A DNA stretch of 64,000 bases from Acidobacteriota bacterium (GTDB taxonomy: Bacteria; Acidobacteriota; Vicinamibacteria; Vicinamibacterales; CAVVIG01): NCBI GenBank assembly GCA_020850715.1, contig JADZED010000081.1:1-64000 (forward strand), written 5' to 3'. Below, in pieces: positions 44,367-53,927 of the stretch (within the stretch, counting starts at the first letter, position 1; each line of letters opens with the position of its first letter). The translations under genes were made by a program, and so were the position numbers. The notes beneath the pieces were generated by a model. The model was not told where the DNA came from and searched no databases. It saw only the letters and a program-made list of their open reading frames with translations.

Positions 44367-45995
44367 CTGCTGCTGTTCCTGCTCTTTCAGGCGCTGTACG
44401 GGCTGACCTCGTCGGGCAACGCCTTCCGCGTCCCCGACGAGTTCGAGGTCTACTTCCAGATCGAGCACTTCGTGGACGCGGGCGACATCTCGGTCCCGCA
44501 GACGCTCGCCATCCGGCAGCCGGCGGTCGTCGGCGGCAGGGTCGTCCCGCAGCCGATCTTCTACGGCCGGCTCGGCCGCGACGGCAGGCCCTACGCGCCC
44601 TATGGCCCGCTGGCCGCGTTCTTCTCGCTGCCGCATCATCTCGCCGCGCGCGCGATCGCGCGGCTCGCCGGCGTGCCGCGCCGTCCATTGCCCGCCGGCC
44701 TGGCGTGGGTCGTCCTGGTCGGCGGGCTGACCATGCTGTCGAGCGCGACCGGCGCGGCGCTGGCGGTCGCCGGCTTCTACCGGGCGGCGCGGCTGCTCGA
44801 GGCGGCGCCGCCGACCTCGCTCGCGCTGTCGCTGCTGCTCGGCGGCGCGACCGTGCTGTGGCCGTACGGGACGTCTCTGTATTCGGAAGGCTGGCAGGCC
44901 GCCCTCCTGATCTGGACCGCCGTATTCCTGCTGCGGGCGCGGGCGGGCGAGGGGCGGGCGGCCGCAAACGTGGCGGCCGCCGCCGGTCTGGTCGCCGCCG
45001 CCGGCCTGACCAAGGTGACGGCCGTTCTCTTCACGCCCTGGTTTCTCGCCGCGATCGTGCTCGATCGAACGGCTCCCGAACGCGGGCGCACCCGCGCGGC
45101 CCTCGCCGTCGCCGCGGCAATTGGGTTCGCCATCGCCCTGCATCTGGCGTGGAACGCGCACCGGTTCGGCGATCCGTTCGACTTCGGATACGACGCCGCG
45201 GAGACGATCCCGCAGATGCCGGCGCAGACCATCCGCCCGGCCGACATCCCCCGCGGCCTGGTGGTGCTGCTGGCGACGCCCGGCAAGTCGCTGCTGCTGT
45301 GGGCGCCGGCCCTGCTGCTCGCGTGCGCCGCGTTCGGCGCGTTCTGGCGGCGCGAGCGCGGGGCCGCCGCCGCGATTGCGCTCGCCGGCGCGAGCGGGCT
45401 CGTGTTCTACGCGGCGTACCTGTTTCCCGAGGCCGGCTACTCGCACGGGCCGCGGCCGCTGGTGCCGCTGGTGCCGCTGCTCCTGCTGCCGGCGGTCGCG
45501 CGGCCGATCGGGACATGGGCGCGCGGTGCCGTGATCGCCTGCGCGGCGCCCGGCTTCGCGATCGCGCTGACCGCCACGTCGGTCTCGTTTCTCGAAGACC
45601 AGGGGCTCGGACAGGACCTCGGGGCCCCCGCGCGGATCTCCTATTACGAACGGATCGATCCGCCGCCCGGACGGCCGTGGAACCGCTACCGGCTCTCGTA
45701 CATCCCGTTCGTGCGCACGCTGTCGTCGGGCCGCTGGCCGGTCGGCGACGCGCTGGGGCACGGCCTCGACTACTTTCCGCACTACCTCGCGCGCGCCCGC
45801 CGGGAACTGCGCGACGGCGCATCGATTCCCGCCTGGCTCGTGTGGGCGCCGCCGCTCGTCTGGGTCCTCCTGCTGGCCGCCGCTGCCGCCGCGCTGCGAC
45901 GGGCGGCCCGCGCGCCTACAATGGCGGGATGGCCGACACCTCCTCCTTCGACATCACCTCCACCGTCGATTTCGCGGAAGTCGACAACGCGCTGA
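44367..45995 (+). CDS. Polytopic membrane protein, possible glycosyltransferase
   Basis: About 540 residues with ten or more hydrophobic segments and an N-terminal acidic motif region (NAFRVPDEFEVYFQIEHFVDAGD), a layout seen in membrane glycosyltransferases of the GT-C type, where an acidic loop after helix 1 is catalytic; the specific function is unknown. The start is uncertain: coding character reaches back to about 44350, right after the preceding stop, yet the first ATG/GTG/TTG in frame is a GTG at 44472, which would cut off the first membrane helix. I give the first of three CTG codons (44367). The 3' end overlaps yajQ by 67 bp. Confidence 0.65.
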   Translation: MLLFLLFQALYGLTSSGNAFRVPDEFEVYFQIEHFVDAGDISVPQTLAIRQPAVVGGRVVPQPIFYGRLGRDGRPYAPYGPLAAFFSLPHHLAARAIARLAGVPRRPLPAGLAWVVLVGGLTMLSSATGAALAVAGFYRAARLLEAAPPTSLALSLLLGGATVLWPYGTSLYSEGWQAALLIWTAVFLLRARAGEGRAAANVAAAAGLVAAAGLTKVTAVLFTPWFLAAIVLDRTAPERGRTRAALAVAAAIGFAIALHLAWNAHRFGDPFDFGYDAAETIPQMPAQTIRPADIPRGLVVLLATPGKSLLLWAPALLLACAAFGAFWRRERGAAAAIALAGASGLVFYAAYLFPEAGYSHGPRPLVPLVPLLLLPAVARPIGTWARGAVIACAAPGFAIALTATSVSFLEDQGLGQDLGAPARISYYERIDPPPGRPWNRYRLSYIPFVRTLSSGRWPVGDALGHGLDYFPHYLARARRELRDGASIPAWLVWAPPLVWVLLLAAAAAALRRAARAPTMAGWPTPPPSTSPPPSISRKSTTR

Positions 45996-46429
45996 ACCAG
46001 GCCCGCAAGGAGGTCGGGCAGCGCTACGACTTCAAGGGCGCCAGGGCCGACATCGATCTCAATCGCACCGAGAACACGCTGACGCTCACGACGGCCGACG
46101 AGATGAAGATGAACGCGCTCTGGGAGATCGTGCAGACGCGGCTCGTGCGCCGCGGCGTGCCGATCAAGAACTTCGAGGCGGGCGCCTCGGAGCCGGCCGC
46201 GGGCGGCGCCGTCCGCCGTGTGGTCTCGATCCAGAGCGGGATTCCGATCGAGGCGGCGCGCGAGATCGTGAGATTCATCAAGGACCGGAAGCTGAAGCGG
46301 GTCCAGGCCGCCATCCAGGCCGATCAGGTGCGCGTGTCGTCGCCGTCGAAGGACGAGCTGCAGGCGGCGATGCGGCTGCTGCGCGAGCACGACTTCGGCG
46401 TCGCGCTGCAGTTCGGGAACTACCGCTGA
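45929..46429 (+). CDS. YajQ family nucleotide-binding protein
   Basis: A 166-residue YajQ (UPF0234) protein with two ferredoxin-like domains, reported in some bacteria to bind cyclic di-GMP and RNA. The start SSFDITSTVDFAEVDNALNQARKEVGQRYDFKG and end FGVALQFGNYR are family hallmarks. The ATG at 45929 lies inside the 3' end of the membrane protein gene; a TACAAT box (45917-45922) ends 6 bp before it, so it probably has its own leaderless transcript. Confidence 0.93.
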   Translation: MADTSSFDITSTVDFAEVDNALNQARKEVGQRYDFKGARADIDLNRTENTLTLTTADEMKMNALWEIVQTRLVRRGVPIKNFEAGASEPAAGGAVRRVVSIQSGIPIEAAREIVRFIKDRKLKRVQAAIQADQVRVSSPSKDELQAAMRLLREHDFGVALQFGNYR

Positions 46430-46478
46430 GCCCGGGCGGCGCGGCCGCGTCCGGCCCGGCGGGCGCCTGGCTCCGCCC

Positions 46479-49376
46479 TTGCAGCCGTCTGTCGCGTTGG
46501 TTCAGGCGGCGCGCATCCCGATCGCGACCTATCGTCTCCAGTTCAACCGCTCGTTCACCTTCGTCGACGCGCGGGCCATCGTCCCCTATCTGCACGCGCT
46601 CGGCATCAGCGACTGCTACGCATCGCCGTACCTCTGCGCCGTGCCCGGCAGCCCGCACGGCTACGACGTGGTGGATCCCACGCGGCTGAACCCGGAGGTC
46701 GGAACCGACGCGCACTACTGGAGCTGGATCGAGGCGCTGCGCGCGCACGGCATGGGCCACATCCTCGACCTGGTGCCGAACCACATGGGCATCGCGAAGT
46801 CGGCGAATCCCTGGTGGCTCGACGTGCTGGAACACGGGCCCAGCTCCTGTTTCGCCCACGTGTTCGACATCGAGTGGCATCCGGTGAAGGCGGAGCTCGC
46901 CGACAAGGTCCTCCTCCCGATCCTCGGCGATCAATATGGCGGCGTGCTGGAGAGCTCCGGGCTCCGTGTGGAGCGGCGCGGCGGCGCCTTCGAGGCCGTA
47001 TACGGCGACGAGCGGCTGCCGATCGCGCCCGACACCTATCCGATGATCGCCGGCGATCTCGAGGCGTGGATCGCCGCGCAGGGCGCCGACGTCCGCGCCG
47101 ACGCGGAGCAGTTGCGGCAGATCCTCGCCGACGCCGGCACGCTGCCCCCGAGGACGACCCGCGAGCCGGGCGCGATGGCCGCGCGGGCGCGAGACACCGC
47201 CGCGATCAAGCAGCGGCTGGCCGCCCTGATCGAGCGCAGCGCCGCCGTGCGGGCGGAGATCGACGCCCGTGTTGCACGTCTCAACGGCCGGGCCGGCGAT
47301 CCGGCGAGCTTCGACGCGCTGGATCGCCTGCTCGACGCGCAGTCGTACCGGCTGGCCAACTGGCGCGTGGCCTCGGAGGAGATCAACTACCGGCGCTTCT
47401 TCGACATCAATCAGCTCGCCGCGGTGCGGATGGAGGACCCCGCGGTCTTCGAGCTGTGCCACCGCTTCGTGTTCGAGCTGGTCGGCCGCGGCGGGCCGAC
47501 CGGCCTGCGCATCGATCACGTGGACGGCCTGTATGCGCCCGCCGACTATCTGGCGCGCCTGCGCACGCGCACCGCCGAGGCGCGCCCTGGCGCGCCCCCG
47601 CTGTTCCTGATCGTGGAGAAGATCCTCGGGCCGGACGAGCCGCTGCCGCGCGACTGGCCGGTGGACGGCACCACGGGGTACGAGTTCGCGGCGGCGGCGA
47701 ACGGACTGTTCGTCGACGGGCGCAACGAGCGGGCGTTCGACGATCTCTACCGGCACGTGGTCCACGATCGACGCAAGCGGCCGTCGTTCGCCGACCTGGT
47801 GTACCGCTGCAAGAAGCTGATCATGCACGAGACGATGTCGGGCGACATCAACTCGCTGGGCCATCAGCTCAATCGCTTCTCCGAGCACAACCGGCACTTC
47901 CGCGATTTCACGCTCTACAGCCTGACCGCGACGCTGCGGGAGGTCATGGCGTGCTTCCCCGTCTATCGCACCTACGTCAGGCCCGGCGCGCCGGCGGGCG
48001 AGCGCGATCGGCGGGTGATCGCCGAGGCGATTGCCGACGCCCGCCGGCGGTCGTCGGGGATCGACGCGGAGGTGTTCGCCTTCGTCGGACGCCTGCTGCT
48101 GATGGAGCGCGCGCTGCCGCCGCCCGACCAGGAGGACGAGCGCGCGCGCCTGGTCGGCAAGTTCCAGCAGATCACCGGCCCGGTGGCGGCAAAGGCGATC
48201 GAGGACACGGCGCTCTACATCTACAATCGCCTCGTGTCGCTGAACGAGGTCGGCGCCGACCCGCGGGTCTTCGGCCTCGGCCCGGCCGCCCTGCACGCGT
48301 GGATGGCCAGGCGGCAGGCCGAGTGGCCGGCGTCGCTCTCCACGACCGCGACCCACGACAGCAAGCGCGGCGAGGACGTGCGGGTGCGCATCGACGCGCT
48401 GTCGGAGCTGCCGGGCGCCTGGAAGGCGGCCGTCGCGCGATGGCGGACGGTGAACCGGCGCTTCCGGACCGAGATCGACGGCCGCCCCGCGCCTGGCGCC
48501 AACGAGGAGTACCTGCTGTACCAGACGCTGGTCGGCGCCTGGCCGTTCGAGATCGAGGCGGCCGCACTGCCCTCTTTCCGCGAACGCATGATTGCGTACA
48601 TGATCAAGGCGCTGCGCGAGGCCAACGTGCATACCAGCTGGCTGGCTCCCGACGAGAAGTACGAGCAGGCGGCCGCGCGGTTCGTGGCGTCGATTCTCGA
48701 TCCGCGGACCGGCCACGCCTTCCTGCAGGCGTTTGTGCCCTTCCAGGCGCGCGTGGCGGCGCTCGGCATCTACAACAGCCTCTCACAGCTGCTGATCAAG
48801 ACGACCGCGCCCGGCGTGCCCGACTTCTACCAGGGCGCCGAGCTCTGGGACCTGCACCTGGTCGATCCCGACAACCGGCAGCCGATCGACTACGCGGCGC
48901 GCCGCCGGATCCTCGACGCGCTGCTGGCCGCCGAGCCGGACGCGGGCGACCTGTTCGCACGCCGCACCGACGGGCGCCTGAAGATGTTCGTGACGGCGCG
49001 CGCCCTGGCCGCACGCGCGCGGCGCCGTCTCCTCTTCGAGCGCGGCGGCTACGTGCCGGCTGCCGCCGCCGGCGCGCGGCAGGAGTGCGTCTTCGCCTTT
49101 CTCCGGCGGGACGACGCCTCGGCCGCGCTCACCTGCGTGCCGCGCCTGATCGCCACGCTGACCCCCGACGCGGCGGTGGCGCCGCTGGGCCGCGCGGTGT
49201 GGGGCGATACGCGGCTGCAGCTTCCCGCCGATCTCGCCGGCGTCCCGCTGCGCGACGTCTTCACCGGCGCGGTCCACGCGGCCCGCCCGGATCGGGCGTC
49301 GGCCTCGCTGGACGTGGGGGAGATCTTCGAGCGACTGCCGGTCGCGCTGCTCGTCACCCCGATCGACGCGCCCTGA
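46479..49376 (+). CDS. treY: Malto-oligosyltrehalose synthase
   Basis: GH13-family enzyme of 965 residues that converts the reducing end of malto-oligosaccharides into a trehalose unit, for trehalose synthesis from glycogen. The start region IPIATYRLQFNRSFTF and the DLVPNHMG motif are typical; the nucleophile is Asp346 (GLRIDHVDGLY), the acid/base Glu380 (LIVEKILG), and TTATHDSKRGEDVRVRI contains the third acidic residue. Only TTG codons (46479 or 46497) precede the homology; no ATG is available. Its usual partner TreZ and the glycogen-debranching TreX are not in the window. It is coupled to the next gene by a TGATG overlap. Confidence 0.93.
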   Translation: MQPSVALVQAARIPIATYRLQFNRSFTFVDARAIVPYLHALGISDCYASPYLCAVPGSPHGYDVVDPTRLNPEVGTDAHYWSWIEALRAHGMGHILDLVPNHMGIAKSANPWWLDVLEHGPSSCFAHVFDIEWHPVKAELADKVLLPILGDQYGGVLESSGLRVERRGGAFEAVYGDERLPIAPDTYPMIAGDLEAWIAAQGADVRADAEQLRQILADAGTLPPRTTREPGAMAARARDTAAIKQRLAALIERSAAVRAEIDARVARLNGRAGDPASFDALDRLLDAQSYRLANWRVASEEINYRRFFDINQLAAVRMEDPAVFELCHRFVFELVGRGGPTGLRIDHVDGLYAPADYLARLRTRTAEARPGAPPLFLIVEKILGPDEPLPRDWPVDGTTGYEFAAAANGLFVDGRNERAFDDLYRHVVHDRRKRPSFADLVYRCKKLIMHETMSGDINSLGHQLNRFSEHNRHFRDFTLYSLTATLREVMACFPVYRTYVRPGAPAGERDRRVIAEAIADARRRSSGIDAEVFAFVGRLLLMERALPPPDQEDERARLVGKFQQITGPVAAKAIEDTALYIYNRLVSLNEVGADPRVFGLGPAALHAWMARRQAEWPASLSTTATHDSKRGEDVRVRIDALSELPGAWKAAVARWRTVNRRFRTEIDGRPAPGANEEYLLYQTLVGAWPFEIEAAALPSFRERMIAYMIKALREANVHTSWLAPDEKYEQAAARFVASILDPRTGHAFLQAFVPFQARVAALGIYNSLSQLLIKTTAPGVPDFYQGAELWDLHLVDPDNRQPIDYAARRRILDALLAAEPDAGDLFARRTDGRLKMFVTARALAARARRRLLFERGGYVPAAAAGARQECVFAFLRRDDASAALTCVPRLIATLTPDAAVAPLGRAVWGDTRLQLPADLAGVPLRDVFTGAVHAARPDRASASLDVGEIFERLPVALLVTPIDAP

Positions 49377-50629
49377 TGTCCTACCTGACCCTCGTCGGCG
49401 CGATCTTCATCACGTGGCTGATCCTGGTCGCGCTCTTCGCGCCGCACATCCCCTATCACATCGAGACCGGGATCGACGCGGCGAGCGATCACTTCGTCCA
49501 TGTCATCGAGTCGACCTGCAACACCAAGCTGAAGCAGCACAACCGGATCGAGATCCTCGCCGACGGGGCCCGCTTCTATCCGGCCATGCTCGAGGCGATC
49601 CGGTCGGCGGAGGAGACGATCAACCTGGAGTGCTACATCTTCAGGAAGGGCGAGATCGCGCAGCAGTTCGTCGACGCGCTCGGCGCGCGCGCGCGCGCGG
49701 GGGTCCGCGTGACGCTCGTGCTCGATGCCATCGGCTCGCTCGGCGCCATCCGCTGGTGCACGCGGCAGCTGCGCGCGGCCGGCTGCCGCGTCGAGCCGTA
49801 TCAGCGCCTCCGCTGGTACACGCTCGCGCGCCTGAACAACCGCACGCACCGCGAGCTGCTCGTCGTCGACGGGACCGTCGCGTTCATCGGAGGGCCGGGC
49901 ATCGGCGACTGGTGGTGGAAGGGGCGGAAGGGGAAGCCGCCGTGGCGCGACATGATGGCGCGCGTCGAGGGGCCGGTGGTCTCCGACATCCAGGGGGTCA
50001 TCGCCGAGAACTGGCTCGAGTGCACCGGCGAGATCCTGACCGGCGTCGACAGCTACAAGACGCAGCGCCGCGCGGACGGCTCGCCGGCGTTCGTCGTCAA
50101 GAGCTCGCCGGCCGATCGCGCCACCGCGTCGCGCGTGCTCTTCCAGACGCTCATCGAGGCGGCAACCCGGCGCGTGCTGATCGCGACACCCTACTTCCTG
50201 CCGGACAAGGCGTTCCGGCGGGCGATCTGCCGCACCTCGGCCCGGGGCGTCGAGCTCATCGTCATCGTGCCTGGGCCGCACACCGACCAGCGATGGGTCC
50301 GCCTGGCGAGCCGCCGCATGTACGGCCGGCTGTTCGATGCCGGCGTGCGGATCTTCGAGTACATGCCCGGGATGACGCACGCGAAAGCGCTGCTGGTCGA
50401 CGACCTCTGGGCGGTGATCGGCACCACCAACGTGGACAATCGCTCGTTCGAGCACAACGACGAGGCGAACCTGGCGATCCGCGATCCCGCCGTCGCCGCG
50501 CGCCTCACGGAGGACTTCCGCCGCGACCTCGGCCGGAGCGCGGAGGTCACGCGGGAGCAGTGGCGGCGCCGCCCGCGCTGGGAGAAGCTGGCCGGGACCG
50601 TCGCCTGGATCCTGGAGCGGCAGCAGTAG
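49376..50629 (+). CDS. Phospholipase D family, cardiolipin synthase-like
   Basis: A 417-residue protein with one N-terminal membrane span (YLTLVGAIFITWLILVALF) and two phospholipase D domains, as in cardiolipin synthases. The second HKD motif is normal (His335, Lys337, Asp342 in THAKALLVDD). The first reads THRELLVVDG: His158 and Asp165 are kept but the lysine is Glu160. This may lower or change activity. The start shares one base with the treY stop. Phospholipid head-group transfer is the likely role but unproven given the changed motif. Confidence 0.8.
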   Translation: MSYLTLVGAIFITWLILVALFAPHIPYHIETGIDAASDHFVHVIESTCNTKLKQHNRIEILADGARFYPAMLEAIRSAEETINLECYIFRKGEIAQQFVDALGARARAGVRVTLVLDAIGSLGAIRWCTRQLRAAGCRVEPYQRLRWYTLARLNNRTHRELLVVDGTVAFIGGPGIGDWWWKGRKGKPPWRDMMARVEGPVVSDIQGVIAENWLECTGEILTGVDSYKTQRRADGSPAFVVKSSPADRATASRVLFQTLIEAATRRVLIATPYFLPDKAFRRAICRTSARGVELIVIVPGPHTDQRWVRLASRRMYGRLFDAGVRIFEYMPGMTHAKALLVDDLWAVIGTTNVDNRSFEHNDEANLAIRDPAVAARLTEDFRRDLGRSAEVTREQWRRRPRWEKLAGTVAWILERQQ

Positions 50630-50736
50630 GGCGATCTCACGGGCCGATCGCCGCGCGGTCCGGCGATCGATCTCGCGGGGCTCATCCTCCCCAGTCGGCG
50701 CGGCGCGCGCGGCGCGGCTCTTCCAGATCGGGAGGG

Positions 50737-50773
50737 TTGACAGGCATCAAACATCTGTTTTATACAAGTGTTT
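50737..50773 (+). promoter_or_regulatory. Promoter and candidate TetR operator of the efflux operon
   Basis: TTGACA (50737-50742), an 18-bp spacer and TATACA (50761-50766) form the best sigma-70 promoter in the window. A 25-bp palindrome (50749-50773) covers the spacer and -10: AAACAnnTGTnTnAnACAnnTGTTT. The start codon at 50779 is 12 bp after the -10. The TetR protein at the end of the operon is the likely ligand. Confidence 0.75.
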
Positions 50774-50778
50774 CACCC

Positions 50779-51819
50779 ATGCGCACCCGCCTGCCGCTCC
50801 TCGTGCTCCTGGTCGCCGCTGCCGGCGGCGCCTCCTACTACTACGCCCGGCCGCCCGACGCCCTCGTGGTCACCGGCATCGTCACCACCAACGACGTTGC
50901 CGTCGCCCCGCAGATCGGCGGCCGCATCGCACGGCTGCTCGCCGCCGACGGCGACGAGGTCCACGAGGGCCAGCTGCTCGCCGTGATCGCGCCCGACGAG
51001 CTGCAGGCCGAGCGCACCTACTACGAGCAGAGCGCCGCCGGCCTCTCCGCCCAGGTCGAGCAGAGCCAGGCCGCGCTGCGCTACATGGAGCGCCAGACGG
51101 CCGATCAGATCCGCCAGGCCGAGTCGACGCTCGCCGCGGCCGAGTCGTCGGTGGTCGCGGCGGCGGCCGATCTCGAAGACGCCCAGATGACATACGCGCG
51201 CCTGCAGGATCTCGCCGCGCAGGGCGTCGCGCCGGCGCAGGAGCGCGATCGGGCGCGCACCGCCAAAGACGCGGCCGAGGCGCGGCTGGCCTCGCTCCGC
51301 AGGCAGGTCGAGGCGCAGCGGGCGGCGGTGGCGCTGGCGCGCGCCAGCGCCGAGCAGGTCGCGATGCGCCGCAGCCAGGTCGCTACGAGCCGCCACCAGC
51401 AGGCGGCCGCGGCCGCCCAGAAGACGCAGGCCGACGTCCGGCTCGCCTACACCGAGGTCACCGCGCCGATCGACGGCTTGGTCGACACGCGGGCGGTCCG
51501 CGAGGGGGAGGTCGTCACCCCCGGCCAGCTGCTGCTGACGCTCATCGACCCCGACGATCTCTGGGTGCGCGCCGACATCGAGGAGAGCTACATCGATCGG
51601 GTGAAGCTCGGGGAGACGCTCGCCGTCCGGCTGGGCTCGGGCGCCGAGCTCCAGGGCACGGTCTTCTACCGCGGCGCCGATGCCGATTTCGCGACGCAGC
51701 GCAATGTCAGCCGCACCAAGCGCGACATCAGGACCTTCGAGATCCGCCTGCGGGTGGACAACCGCGATCGGCGGCTGGCGACCGGCATGACGGCCTACGT
51801 CCAGGTGCCGCTCCGGTAG
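50779..51819 (+). CDS. HlyD/EmrA-type membrane fusion protein (YbhG-like)
   Basis: A 346-residue periplasmic adaptor of an efflux pump. Residues 1-22 are a membrane anchor or signal, APQIGGRIARLLAADGDEVHEGQLLAVI is the first half of the lipoyl-like barrel-sandwich domain, about 65-215 form a long alanine/glutamine-rich coiled-coil hairpin, and VTAPIDGLVDTRAVREGEVVTPGQLLLTLID completes the barrel. It is the first gene of an operon with an ABC ATPase, a permease and a TetR regulator, like the ybhGFSR-cecR set of E. coli but in a different order. Confidence 0.9.
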   Translation: MRTRLPLLVLLVAAAGGASYYYARPPDALVVTGIVTTNDVAVAPQIGGRIARLLAADGDEVHEGQLLAVIAPDELQAERTYYEQSAAGLSAQVEQSQAALRYMERQTADQIRQAESTLAAAESSVVAAAADLEDAQMTYARLQDLAAQGVAPAQERDRARTAKDAAEARLASLRRQVEAQRAAVALARASAEQVAMRRSQVATSRHQQAAAAAQKTQADVRLAYTEVTAPIDGLVDTRAVREGEVVTPGQLLLTLIDPDDLWVRADIEESYIDRVKLGETLAVRLGSGAELQGTVFYRGADADFATQRNVSRTKRDIRTFEIRLRVDNRDRRLATGMTAYVQVPLR

Positions 51820-51828
51820 CGACCCTCC

Positions 51829-52815
51829 ATGAGCGCCATCGACGTCAGGCAGATCGTCAAGCGGTTCGGCGACTTCACCGCCGTCAAGGGGATCAGCTTC
51901 GCGGTCGAGGAGGGAGAGATCTTCGGCCTCCTCGGCCCGAACGGCGCCGGCAAGTCGACGCTGATCCGCATGATGACCACGCTGCTCCCGCCGACCTCGG
52001 GGACGGCCGTCATTCACGGCCACGACATCGTGACCGATCCCGACCGCGTGCGCCGGTCGATCGGCGTCATCCCGCAGGCGATGACGAGCGATCTCGAGCT
52101 CAGCGTCGAGGAGAACCTGCTCATCTTCGCCAAGCTCTACGGCGTGTCGCGCGAGCGGCGGCGCGCGCTGATCGCGGAGCTGCTCGAGGCGGTGGAGCTC
52201 ACCGCCTGGGCCGACAAGCAGGTGAAGAACCTGTCGGGCGGCATGCGCCGGCGCGTCGAGATTGCGCGCGGCCTGGTGCACGAGCCCCGGATCTTCTTCC
52301 TCGACGAGCCCACCACCGGGCTCGATCCGGTCTCGCGGGTGGCCGTCTGGGAGATGCTGCGCGCGATCAAGCGCCAGCGCGAGCTGACGGTGCTCATCAC
52401 GACGCACTACATGGACGAAGCCGACAAGCTCTGCGATCGGATCGCGATCGTCGACCACGGCGAGCTGAAGGCGCTCGATTCGCCGCTCAAGCTGAAGGCC
52501 TCGATCCCCGGCACCAACACGCTGGAGGTGAGCTTCGGGGGCGCGCCGCCCGGCTGGGGGCGCGCGCTCGAGCGGCTGCCTGGCGTCGAGCGGATCGTCG
52601 AGCACGATCACGTCTTCCGGATCTCCTCGGACAACGGCCCGGCCAGCGCGTCGGCGCTGATGGAGCTCTCCGCGCGCGCCGGCGTCGACGTGCAGTCGCT
52701 CTCGATCCAGAGCACGACGCTCGACGACGTGTTCGTGCACTACGCGGGGCGCGCGCTGCGCGACGCCCTGCAGGAGGCGCCGGCGACCGACTTCACCTTC
52801 ATGAGGAACCGCTGA
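51829..52815 (+). CDS. ABC transporter ATP-binding protein
   Basis: A 328-residue ATPase of the drug/lipid-export type (CcmA/YbhF-like). Walker A GPNGAGKST is at residues 36-44, the signature LSGGM at 135-139 and Walker B FFLDEP at 156-161, with the switch histidine in ITTHYMDEAD. The last 90 residues form the extra C-terminal domain common in the exporter ATPases and end with LDDVFVHYAGRALRD. The stop shares one base with the permease start (TGATG). Confidence 0.94.
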   Translation: MSAIDVRQIVKRFGDFTAVKGISFAVEEGEIFGLLGPNGAGKSTLIRMMTTLLPPTSGTAVIHGHDIVTDPDRVRRSIGVIPQAMTSDLELSVEENLLIFAKLYGVSRERRRALIAELLEAVELTAWADKQVKNLSGGMRRRVEIARGLVHEPRIFFLDEPTTGLDPVSRVAVWEMLRAIKRQRELTVLITTHYMDEADKLCDRIAIVDHGELKALDSPLKLKASIPGTNTLEVSFGGAPPGWGRALERLPGVERIVEHDHVFRISSDNGPASASALMELSARAGVDVQSLSIQSTTLDDVFVHYAGRALRDALQEAPATDFTFMRNR

Positions 52816-53927
52816 TGCACCGGACGTGGGCGATTGTCGAGCGCGAGCTGCGCCGCTTCAAGCGCAGCCCCATGCTCATCATCATGTCGATGATCTTCCC
52901 GATCGTCCAGCTCGTCGTCCTCGGCTACGCGTTCGGCGGCAACGTGAAGCACCTGAAGGTCGCAATTGTCGACCAGGATCGCGGCCTGCCGGCGGTGAGG
53001 ATCCGGGAGCTCGCCGCGGCGGCGGCGTCGGGCACCAAGACGATCGACGCCATCGACTACGCCGATCAGGGCGCGGCGATCGCCGACCTCCGCAACGGCG
53101 TCGTCAACGGCGTGCTGACCATCCCGCCGGGCTTCTCGCGCCGCGTGCTGCAGCAGAACGCACCGAAGGTGGCGCTCATCGAGGACAACACCGACAACTT
53201 CGTGTCGGTCGCGCTGGCCGCCACGATCGATTCGATGGTCGGCGCCTACAACGCGCCGGCCGCCGCGCCGCGCGTGCCCGCGCGGGCGACCCTCGACGTC
53301 GTCGAGGTCTACCCCTACGTGCCCTACGTCCAGTACCTGCTGCCCGGGTCGATCTGCATGTCGATCTTCATGATGGTCATGATCGGCGGCGGGATCATCT
53401 TCATCGACGACAAGGCGCGCGGCCTCCACGAGGGCTATCTGGTCACGCCGATCACGAAGCTCGAGCTGATCGCCGGCTTCAACCTGTCGGGCACGATCAA
53501 GGCGGTGCTCGCCGGGATCGTGCTGATGACGCTCGGCTCGGTCATCGCGGGCATCCCCGACGCGTTCGACCCGGCGCGGCTGCTGCGGCTGCTCGTGGTG
53601 ATCGTGGCGACCTCGTTCGCGCTCATCAGCTTCATGTTCCTGCTGATGGTGCGGGTGACCGATCCGCTGACGCCGCGCGCCACGTTCGGGCTCCTCAACA
53701 CGCTGCTCTACTTTCCGAGCGGTGCGGTGTACCCGCAGCAGGGCTTCCCCGGCTGGATGCGCGTGATTGCCGCCGTCGATCCCTTCACCTACTCGGTGCA
53801 CGCGTTCAAGAGCCTGCTGCTCAAGAACACCGGCGTTGCGGCCATCGCGGCCGATCTCTGGTACCTGGCGATCTTCTCGTTGGTCACCATGACGGCGGCC
53901 ACCCTGCTGTTCCGGCGATCGCTGTGA
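52815..53927 (+). CDS. ABC-2 type transporter permease (YbhS/YbhR-like)
   Basis: A 370-residue permease with one N-terminal helix (MLIIMSMIFPIVQLVVLGYAFG), a large periplasmic domain (about 45-170, with VAIVDQDRG and PPGFSRRVL) and five C-terminal helices, the classic ABC-2 exporter topology. The conserved loop ARGLHEGYLVTPI lies between the membrane segments. Only one permease gene is present, so the pump probably uses a homodimer, unlike the YbhS/YbhR pair. It overlaps the TetR gene by 4 bp (GTGA). Confidence 0.92.
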   Translation: MHRTWAIVERELRRFKRSPMLIIMSMIFPIVQLVVLGYAFGGNVKHLKVAIVDQDRGLPAVRIRELAAAAASGTKTIDAIDYADQGAAIADLRNGVVNGVLTIPPGFSRRVLQQNAPKVALIEDNTDNFVSVALAATIDSMVGAYNAPAAAPRVPARATLDVVEVYPYVPYVQYLLPGSICMSIFMMVMIGGGIIFIDDKARGLHEGYLVTPITKLELIAGFNLSGTIKAVLAGIVLMTLGSVIAGIPDAFDPARLLRLLVVIVATSFALISFMFLLMVRVTDPLTPRATFGLLNTLLYFPSGAVYPQQGFPGWMRVIAAVDPFTYSVHAFKSLLLKNTGVAAIAADLWYLAIFSLVTMTAATLLFRRSL

